Of a DNA stretch of 64,000 nucleotides, positions 53,339-64,000 are shown piece after piece. This stretch comes from Ficedula albicollis. Lineage: Eukaryota; Chordata; Aves; Passeriformes; Muscicapidae. The stretch spans positions 63,887,538-63,951,537 of the forward strand of contig NC_021677.1 of NCBI RefSeq assembly GCF_000247815.1, read 5' to 3'. Numbering within the stretch: the stretch's first letter is position 1; each line of letters opens with the position of its first letter. The translations under genes were made by a program, and so were the position numbers. The notes below the pieces were generated by a model, which did no database searches, was not told the origin of the DNA, and saw only the letters and a list, made by a program, of their open reading frames with translations.

Positions 53339-53650
53339 AAATAGCTAAGCTGAGGGGATTACATGACTTGGAAAAAAACCCTAAACCATTGAGCTCGAGT
53401 ATTAAGTCATATTATTGAAAAAATCAAACACCACTTGGAGCTGTGGAGTGTGGAAGGGGAGAGGGCAATGGTGTGTGTAAAATATTTGCATGTCTTTGAA
53501 AATAAGGAATTTTTTCTGTGGAAGGAATTCTCAGCTCTGAGGGTGGTGAGGCCTTGGCAGAGCTTGCCCAGAGAAGCTGTGGCTGTCCCATCCCTGGAAA
53601 TAAATAAAACTTTCAGTCTAAAATCCTGTATTCCCTTTCTTTGTAGAGGG

Positions 53651-55135
<1,485 letters not shown>

Positions 55136-57096
55136 TTTCAGGAAGGAATTTTTCTGCCTTTTGAAGGGAACATCTCCCCTGAGGAGGGCTGGCAGCCTGA
55201 GCCCCGTGCCGGGGTTGATTCCACTGCTCCATCCCAAAGCTGACCCAGAGTGCCTCTGCTAAATCCAGGGGCTGCATTTCCCATGAAAGCTGTGTCTTGA
55301 TTTCTCAAATCCCATCCAGCTGCTCTTTGGCTCCCTCCTGGATCCACAAGTGACCACTGGCCACTCAGGATCCAAGCCACAGCCCAGATTTACTCCACAA
55401 GGAGCGAGCCACTGAGTGCCTTTGGTGCCACGGGATTGAGGCATCAGTGTGTGTCCCACTGCCCTGTGCACAAAGGTTGGTGAAGAAGAAAAAAAAGAGC
55501 AAAACTCAGGGGGTTTGGGAAAATAAACCTCAGGGGGATTGTGATGACAGTGGATCTTGCCTGGTGACACCTCGGCGTGGGGGATTTCTGGAGCTTCTGC
55601 CCCCAGTTTGATCAACACCCAGCTGGTGTCACATCACAGTCAGGGTTTGGGATTTCCAGCTGGAACAGGACAAAGAACCCCAGAGCTGGAATCCTCTCCA
55701 GCCAGCTCCTTGCTGGTCTTTCTCCCAGTTTTATTCCTAATAACAGGAGAGCTGTGACAGGGCACTGCAGCCTTTGCTTTTCCCTCTCCCAATTAAATTA
55801 AGGGTTTTGACATCTCGTCTCTCTGCAGAGGCTGCTGGTCCCACAGCCTCTCTGCTCCCCACGTGTCACTGCAGCACAGCTCAGGCACTGCTTTTATTGA
55901 TCACATTTTCCATTTGACACTCAATTTAACTGATTTTTACAAGAGGAGGTGGTGCCTGGGGGTGCCACCTCAGCTCCTGATTCCTCATGGAGAGGAGAAA
56001 GCACCCAATGTTTTCTTTCTTTGGGTTGGGATGCTGGATAATCTGATTTATCCCAGTTTGTCCTTACTGGGCCACCCCCTCCTGCTGTTGGAAACACCTC
56101 CTGGCTCCTGTTTGGTGTCGGTTGGAGGCTGGGGAGCTTTGGGAAAAACAACACAAACCCTGAGTTTGAATGTTTGAGAAGATCAGATGCACCTCCTTCA
56201 TCAGGGAAGAGGGAACAAAGGTGGGTGATTTAAATAAAAATGGAGAGGAAGGAGCTGCTACACCTCCAGGAAAGCTTTGGGTAAAATTATCCGTGGAAAA
56301 GTGTAATTTCCTGTCTGGAAGTGGAAATCTGGGTGAGTGGTCAGGGCTGGATGCTGCTGAGAGATTTGGGGCACCAGGCTGCTTAATTAACCCTGTTCTA
56401 ATAATTACTGAACATGGATTTTTTAAATTCTTTAATGTTCCCTTGAAGACAGCAATAATTTAGAACTTTTTTCCTGCATTATGTATGTTGGCCTTTCCAC
56501 TCATTAAGCCCAAGATCACAGAACATCATTTAAATCTTAATCCAGAAATGATCCCCTCTCCCTGCTCAAGCCTTTGCTCATGTCCACTCTGTGGGTGTGA
56601 AATTCAATTCCCTTTCCCTGGCAGCTGGGAAATGAGGGCTGGACAGAGCCAGAGGAAGCATTTCCCTTAAATTTATTGTGCCACTGAGTCAATCTCCATC
56701 TGAAAGGAGTGAGATCAGAGCTGGTGGGAGCTGCCTGCAGCTGGGACAGCAGCAAAGCCCAGGTCAGGAAAGGGGCTTTTTTTGGGGAAGCCTGACTTTC
56801 CCAGAGCCCTCCCTTCCTGATTTTCAGCTCCATGCTGGTGTAAGTTCAGATTTTCCTTCTTGGCCTGAATGAATCTCCAGGGTCCAGGGGGACTGCTGGG
56901 TTCTGCTGCTCCTGGTTTGCACTGGGAGCTTGGGCTGGGGCAGAAGGTGCAGGTGAGAGGGATGGAGAGAATCCCAGCAGTCTGGAATGGCTGGGAATGC
57001 TGGCTGCTCTTTGGGAATTCCTGGCTGGGAGGGTGGGGAGAGCCTGCTTTGTGTGGATGGTCAGGACACAATGTTGGACATCTGGGCATCTGTCCT
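55136..57096. other. Noncoding stretch
   Basis: About 2 kb with no supported gene or clear repeat. 57,030-57,096 ('gtgtggatggtcaggacaca') recurs inverted at 59,395-59,445. Confidence 0.4.
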
Positions 57097-57942
<846 letters not shown>

Positions 57943-58285
57943 TGTCCTGGGTGGACCAGGCAGGGCAGGGCTGGAGAGGGAGGGAACCACACCCAGAGCC
58001 CAGCAGCGTTCAGACCCCACTCCAGGGGTGCCCAGGGTGGGATCGTTGGGGTGCAGGGCAGGGCAGGACCTGGGCTGATCCTTGGGATCCCTTCCCAAGG
58101 ATATTCCATGAGTCTGTGGTCTCTGCCTGCCACGATGAGACAGGAGTCTCCACAATTTACAGTTTGCAAAGAAAATGGAAGCAGTCCAAGTGGAAGTTAA
58201 TAAAAAAGCTAAGTGGATTCATGAGCAAGAGTGGAGAAATTCCCTCTCCAAACTAGTCCCAAGTAGGGACGGAATGGCAGGAAAA
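57943..58285. other. Noncoding stretch
   Basis: No supported gene. Confidence 0.35.
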
Positions 58286-58505
58286 GGGGGGATGGCCTGA
58301 AGAGGGAGGGCAGGGATGGGTGGGATGTTGGGAATTGGGAATTCCTGGCTGGGCTGGGATTGCCAGAGCAGCTGTGGCTGCCCCTGGATCCCTGGCAGTG
58401 CCCAAGGCCAGGCTGGACATTGGGACAGTGGGAGGTGTCCCTGGGGTGGCACTGGGGGGGATTTAAGGTCCCTCCCAACCCAAACCATCCCATGGTTCTG
58501 ATTCC
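58286..58505 (+). repeat. CR1-like LINE tail
   Basis: Full sense tail: 'gttgggaattgggaattcct', 'gccagagcagctgtggctgc', 'cagtgcccaaggccaggctg' and 'cccaacccaaaccatcccat'. Confidence 0.75.
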
Positions 58506-59280
58506 CAGTGTGGAATTAACCACATCAGCTCTCCATGGCTGCACAGAGCTCTGCTGCAGCTGCTGAACTCTCAAGTCCTTAATTTCAGGCCAAGGAAAGG
58601 AAGGGATGGCAGAGGGTCGGGATTTTCAACAGAATCACTTTTGTTCTAAAATTCAGGTTTTAATGAAACCCTGGGTGTGTCACAGAGAGAGCAACCACGG
58701 GATGTGCGCCCAGGGAATGGGGTAACTGCAAAAACTCCTGACACCCCTGGTGAATTAAACAGGTTAGAGAATCACATCAATTGTAGAGGAGAATAAATTA
58801 CCCTGCGTGAACACTCAGCCTGTGCTACAAAAGTGCAGCACTGAGGGGTTCTTCAGGACTTTATTCTAACTCAAGGGCTTTGTTCTAACAATGCGAGTGA
58901 GAGAAAAGCTGCTGAAGTCATTCCTGCTATTCTGATGGATCTGGAGAGGGATCCCACCAGGGCTGTGTGCTGGGGGATGTGCTGTGTGTCCATAACCACC
59001 CACTGCCCTGCAGGGTTCCCCTTGTGCTGTTGGGATACATTTTTATGCATTTCTTGAGCAAAGATTATTCCTTTGTACTCAGGAATCACAAAAATGCTTC
59101 AAAATTGTGCCTGAAGAAAGATGTGAAGGAAGCAGTGGCAGGAGGCAGTGGGATTTGTTATTGCAGGTGGGTCTGGATAAACCTGGGCCATCAGGAGCTC
59201 AGACTCTGATTTAATCACCACACCCTGATGAGGTGGAGCAAATCCAGGGGTTGGATTGGGGTGCTGGATGCACTTTGAGG
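58506..59280. other. Noncoding stretch
   Basis: No supported gene or recognised repeat. Confidence 0.4.
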
Positions 59281-59400
59281 ATAACAGGATAACTTGGGAT
59301 GGAAGGGACCTTAAATCCCTTAAATCCAGTGCCACCCCTGGATGGGCAGGGACACCTCCCCCTGTCCCACCTGCTCCAAGCCCAATGTCCAGCCTGGATG
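59281..59400 (-). repeat. CR1-like LINE tail
   Basis: 'ggatggaagggaccttaaat', then 'ggatgggcagggacacctcc' and 'caatgtccagcctgga'. Confidence 0.7.
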
Positions 59401-60416
59401 CCCAGATGTCCAAAATTGTGTCCTGGCCATCCACACAGAGCAGGCAAATTAAAAATGTAAAACTGACCTGCACACGTGACTGGAACAAAAAGCCAAGCAG
59501 GGATGGATGAAATGGGTGTTATTTGGTTTTAATTCAGGGCCCTCGAACTCTGCTCTGAATAGCAAAGGGAATGAATCATTCCTGATGGATTCATCACAGC
59601 CATTTATGTTCTAAACACTCGCTTTTGCCACACAACTGCCTCGGGTTGTGTGGGGAATGTGAAGCTGTTAAATGCCAAGGCTTTTTAAAAGCAGTTGGGT
59701 TTGTTATTTCCAATAGAGCCTTAACTGTACTTCATGTTTTTGTGCAGCTACCTGGGAAATGGTGAGTTCGTGCTGATTGCAGGGGTGGCTCGGTGCTGAT
59801 GATGAAGGGTGATGATGTGCTGGTGCAGCAGCAGGAGAGGGGCTGGGCTGGTCCTGAGCAAACACACCCAGAGCAGAGCTGGCAGCTGCATCCCTGATTT
59901 CTGCCTGTCCTCCCGAATCAGTGGCTCTGCTGACTGAGCCAGGCAAGTTTATGTCCCTTGCTTTGCCTGTTTTCGGAGCAATAAAACCCCAGACAGTGAT
60001 TCATGGGCACAACTCCGAGGTGTCCTGAGCACCTCCCGCTGCCTCCCCCTGGGGTGTGCTTGGAGTGAAACAGCTCCTGGAAAAGTGCTCCTGAAATCAG
60101 CTGTACGGAAAATCCCTTTTTCATTCCAGCACAAAACATTTTTGAGTTTAATTCTGTGTGCTCTCCCAGGGGCCGGTGGGAAACACCCCAGATCCCACCA
60201 GGGCTCTGCTGCCAGTCCCAGGAATTCTCTGCTCATCCCAACGTTTACATTCAGCTCAGCCACAGCTGCTCTGGCAATTCCAGCCCAGCCAGGAATTCCC
60301 AATTCCCAGCATCCCATCCAAAGAGCAGGAAGCACTTCACCCACAGGGACTGGGAGGAAGGCAAGACCCAGGCAGATGTGGAGCTGAACATCTGGATTTG
60401 GAGTGGGTGATGTTGA
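59401..60416. other. Noncoding stretch with a short CR1-like piece
   Basis: 60,258-60,320 has 'cagccacagctgctctggca' and 'caggaattcccaattcccag'. Otherwise no supported gene. Confidence 0.45.
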
Positions 60417-61530
60417 TGCCTGGAAAGGCTGAGCTGGAACAGAGACCAGGCAGAGCAGAAGGAATAAAATCAGTTTTTATTGAAAGGATTCACCTTGGCC
60501 AGTGCAAGAGCCCGGCCAGGGCTGCACCCAGATCAAATCCCAGATGGATCCTGGTCACCAGTTTTACACTTTTATAAGTTTTGGTTCATCTTGGGGTCAA
60601 TTGTCCAACCACAGCCCCAGGCTATGGAGTCTCAGCCCCTGGCTTGCCCCTTTCCCTTTTCCCTTTTCCCTTTTCCCTTTTCCCTTTTCCCTTTTCCCTT
60701 TTCCCTTTTCCCTTTTCCCTTTTCCCTTTTCCCTTTTCCCTTTTCCCTTTTCCCTTTTCCCTTTTCCCTTTTCCCTTTTCCCTTTTCCCTTTTCCCTTTT
60801 CCCTTTTCCCTTTTCCCTTTTCCCTTTTCCCTTTTCCCTTTTCCCTTTTCCCTTTTCCCTTTTCCCTTTTCCCTTTTCCCTTTTCCCTTTTCCCTTTTCC
60901 CTTTTCCCTTTTCCCTTTTCCCTTTTCCCTTTTCCCTTTTCCCTTTTCCCTTTTCCCTTTTCCCTTTTCCCTTTTCCCTTTTCCCTTTTCCCTTTTCCCT
61001 TTTCCCTTTTCCCTTTTCCCTTTTCCCTTTTCCCTTTTCCCTTTTCCCTTTTCCCTTTTCCCTTTTCCCTTTTCCCTTTTCCCTTTTCCCTTTTCCCTTT
61101 TCCCTTTTCCCTTTTCCCTTTTCCCTTTTCCCTTTTCCCTTTTCCCTTTTCCCTTTTCCCTTTTCCCTTTTCCCTTTTCCCTTTTCCCTTTTCCCTTTTC
61201 CCTTTTCCCTTTTCCCTTTTCCCTTTTCCCTTTTCCCTTTTCCCTTTTCCCTTTTCCCTTTTCCCTTTTCCCTTTTCCCTTTTCCCTTTTCCCTTTTCCC
61301 TTTTCCCTTTTCCCTTTTCCCTTTTCCCTTTTCCCCTTTCCTTTTCCCTTCCCATTGTTTCTGATTTTTGGGTGCTGGGTGTCCTTGATCCTCCAGCTGG
61401 GAAGGGATTGTTTCCTCCAACCCCCCTGTGAACAGAACTCACTGGCACCCAGCATGAAGTTCCAGAGTTACACACCGAGCAGCAGAATCTGAAAAATATC
61501 AAAGCTAAAACCCAAAGCATCAGTGTAAAA
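60417..61530 (-). mobile_element. LTR family F copy 2 with internal (CCCTTTT)n
   Basis: 60,417-60,640 is nearly the same as 5,981-6,195: terminal TG/CA, AATAAA on the minus strand (+ strand 60,476-60,481) and TATAAAAG (+ strand about 60,569-60,576). Upstream on the minus strand comes the heptamer array, then 61,345-61,525, which looks like the rest of U3 ('ggcacccagcatgaagttcc', 'agcagcagaatctgaaaaat'). The array thus seems to lie within U3. No viral genes. Confidence 0.7.
60650..61335. repeat. (CCCTTTT)n microsatellite, ~97 units
   Basis: Nearly pure heptamer array (AAAAGGG on the minus strand). The first and last few units vary ('ccccttt', 'cccctttcc'). Confidence 0.95.
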
Positions 61531-61925
61531 GGGATAAAAACTGAAGGGGCAGGTGAGTTAATGGGATAAAAAATGTGATTAACAGCTACTTTTTAAGGAA
61601 ATAGCCTCTTTCTGGTTTTGAATATGAAATAGATCAAACAGGTCTGTGAGAAAATTGTTTCAAATTCCCTTAAAGTGAAACGATAGAAAGGGTTGGGAAG
61701 GGTGAGGCAGGTGGGGCTCCCAGGTTTGGATCAGTTACTTGGAAAACTTCAGCAAACCTGACAAAACTTGAAGAAAACCTGTGATCATTGAGATTTGTGT
61801 GGTTTCCTCCCACCAGCCCCTGCAAGCTGTCCTTAAATAATATTTCTGTTGGTTTTGGTTGTGCTGCAGTGGGGCAGCAGCAGGGTGCCAAAGGAGTGGA
61901 TGTTGTAGCGTGAGCACGAACCATG
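61531..61925. other. Noncoding stretch
   Basis: No supported gene. AT-richer at 61,560-61,680. Confidence 0.4.
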
Positions 61926-62370
61926 CAGCTGACAGAGCTCTTCACTTTTAAATCCACGGCCAAGTGGGCTCTCTCTGACTGCCCTCGCTCTGCCAGGTGC
62001 TATTTTGCCATTTATTACTGCCTTTTTAAAATATATGTTCTGCAATTCAGATGTGTCTATAACGGGGATGATATACAGTTGTACCCTGGACTGAGTGCGA
62101 GCCATCTGTCAAAAACAAAAGCTAAATTCTCCGTAATAAAAGCCACCAAAAGATTGATATTTCACATTAAAGGCAGAGCTGAAAAAAAAGCAATTTTGTT
62201 TATGGGCAAACCTGTGTCTGGCACATTTTTCATGTCATATAAAGATGGAAATCTCACCTTATGGCTGTAGATTGCTGCTATATTTCAGCCTTTACAATTG
62301 GGGACAGCTCTGCATGTGCTGCTACCTTAAGAGAGATAATTCCCCACATGTTGTTGATAGCAATGAGTCC
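61926..62370. other. Candidate conserved noncoding element
   Basis: The clearest such block: unique here, evenly complex, AT-richer, with 'gccatttattactgcctttt', 'ccgtaataaaagccacc' and 'catgtcatataaagatgg'. A 115-codon frame from 61,923 has no codon bias. Composition-based call only. Confidence 0.4.
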
Positions 62371-62514
62371 ATTTGAGCACGTTCCTGCTGCTCCCCCAAG
62401 GTGCAGCGTTTCCCCCTCAGCTGAGCTGCTGGAGCACGTTCTTCAGGAAATCTGATTTGTGAGTGAAACTTGTCTGTGGCTCTCAGCTCCGTTCAAAGCT
62501 CTTCTGGGTCTCTC

Positions 62515-62815
62515 AGAGGAGGTGCCCCTGGATCCCTGGAATGTTCCAGGCCAGCCTGGACGGGGCTTGCAGCACTCTGGGATGGTGGAAGGTGGGTGGG
62601 AATGAGGTGGGGTTTCATTCCCTCCTGCCCAGACCGTTCCAGCATTCTGTGATCTGCTGTGTCTGTCCTGTACCTGGGGCTCCCTCTGAGACCTGGGGCT
62701 GTGGGTGGCTCTGAAAAGGACAGGGCAGGCTCAGGGTGGGCTCCAGCAGCAATTTCCCTGTGGAAAGGGTGCCCAGGGAGGTTTGGAGTGCCCACCCCTG
62801 GAGCTGTTCCCGGCA
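62515..62815 (+). repeat. CR1-like LINE fragments
   Basis: 62,515-62,655 has 'cctggatccctggaatgttc' and 'tgcccagaccgttccagcat'. 62,710-62,815 has 'gacagggcaggctcagggtg' and 'tgcccagggaggtttggagt'. Confidence 0.6.
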
Positions 62816-62954
62816 AGTCTGAGCTCTGTGTGAGCCAGGGGTGCACTCTGTGCTGCAGGGGAGTCCCCCCATCTGCAGTGCTGGCACTGACCTGCACCTC
62901 AGTTCTGCCTCCTTCCCCTCCAGGTGCCTCCCCCTCACCTGAATTATCAGCCCG

Positions 62955-63358
<404 letters not shown>

Positions 63359-64000
63359 AGGGGCAGCCACAGCTGCGCTGTTAAATTAATCCTGGTTTTT
63401 GTTTTTTTTTTTTTGTTTTGTTTTGGTTTTTTGTGTTTGTGTTCCTTTGTTTTGGTTTTCTTGTTGCTATTGTTTGGTACGGGGAGGGAAACGTTGAATT
63501 AAAGGTTCTGCTCGAGCCATTTTCCAGCTACATTTCATCAGCTGTTCCCAAATGTTGGGTCACTGTGCTCCTGGCTTATTGTTGTCATTTACAGGAGAAA
63601 ATAAAAGAGGAGTGATGCAGCCTGGTGGAGTTTTTAAATGAAATGATTGTCTGACAGATTCCTGGAGCTCTCAGGAAGGTTGGAGGAGGCAGTGCTGTGA
63701 GAACTGGAGCTTCCTGAGTAGCTGCAGGTTTTTTAGGAGTGTTTCTATAAATGATGTGAGGAGGAGAGGCTGGGGCTGGAGTTGGGGATGTGGTTCTGCA
63801 GCTGAGCTGGGCAGAATGGGAAGGAGAGATTCTTCTCTTCATTGTGCAGAGCCAGGCAAAGGATGGGATGTGAACCTGAGCCAGGTGTGCCCAGAGGGAC
63901 AGAGGCACCTGGGCTGGCTCAGGTGCCAGCAGGAGCAGGGCAGGGATTGTCCCTCTGTGCTGGGAACTGGCAGCAACCTCAAATCCTGAGTGCAGTTCTG
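63359..64000. other. CR1-like remnant, G-interrupted T-run, then noncoding DNA
   Basis: 63,359-63,380 is CR1-like and 63,395-63,460 is T-rich with G. The rest has no supported gene; 63,500-63,660 is AT-richer and unique. Confidence 0.45.

Noticed and set aside
60480..61520. ~300 codon frames of FPFSL and KGKRE type
   Set aside because: Translation of the CCCTTTT array inside an LTR.
61923..62270. 115 codon frame as a gene
   Set aside because: AT-rich, without codon bias. The block looks more like noncoding conserved sequence.

Overview
This window looks like avian nuclear DNA, probably from a songbird. The clues are many 3' tails of CR1-type LINEs, several families of LTRs that resemble passerine endogenous retroviruses, GC-rich intergenic sequence, and large polypurine/polypyrimidine pentanucleotide arrays. 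I see no prokaryotic gene organisation, tRNA or rRNA gene, CRISPR array or phage module. The species is inferred from repeat content, not from any gene I can name.

Coding content is almost absent. The only segment with the look of a real exon is at 20,243-20,453. It is CpG-rich, has an ATG in a good Kozak context, runs about 69 codons of acidic, Ser-rich protein, and ends in a consensus donor. I do not recognise the protein. It lies between LTR copies of one family. The other long open frames are translations of homopolymers or short tandem repeats.

Layout: 1-2,140 holds two inverted copies of a ~310 bp repeat. 3,790-5,640 holds a CR1 tail and an interrupted LTR. 5,981-8,065 is an LTR joined to a perfect 1,865 bp (CCCTT)n array. 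8.4-9.2, 15.1-15.5, 23.5-23.9, 30.1-30.35, 32.0-32.3 and 61.9-62.4 kb are AT-richer, non-repetitive blocks that could be conserved noncoding elements. 11.4-12.65, 18.65-19.25, 20.05-20.97, 27.9-29.0, 33.0-33.7, 34.3-35.4, 36.0-36.7, 46.97-47.35, 53.65-55.13 and 60.4-61.53 kb are LTR-like. 22.0-26.1 kb is a nested minisatellite and duplication region. 39.25-39.8 kb is a 35 bp minisatellite. 44,898-51,964 is a near-perfect 3.53 kb tandem duplication, and a 97% identical inverted repeat spans its left breakpoint.

Thirteen uninterrupted poly-C tracts (57-1,483 bp, about 6.0 kb in total) break the window. All are C on this strand and none are G. They start and stop abruptly inside dispersed or tandem repeats, some have the same short sequence on both sides, and they replace different parts of one LTR family. 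I read them as unresolved assembly gaps or assembler artefacts written as C. I did not find a convincing new biological system. The most interesting genuine signals are the microsatellite-bearing LTR family, the 3.53 kb duplication with its inverted repeat, and the unidentified exon.
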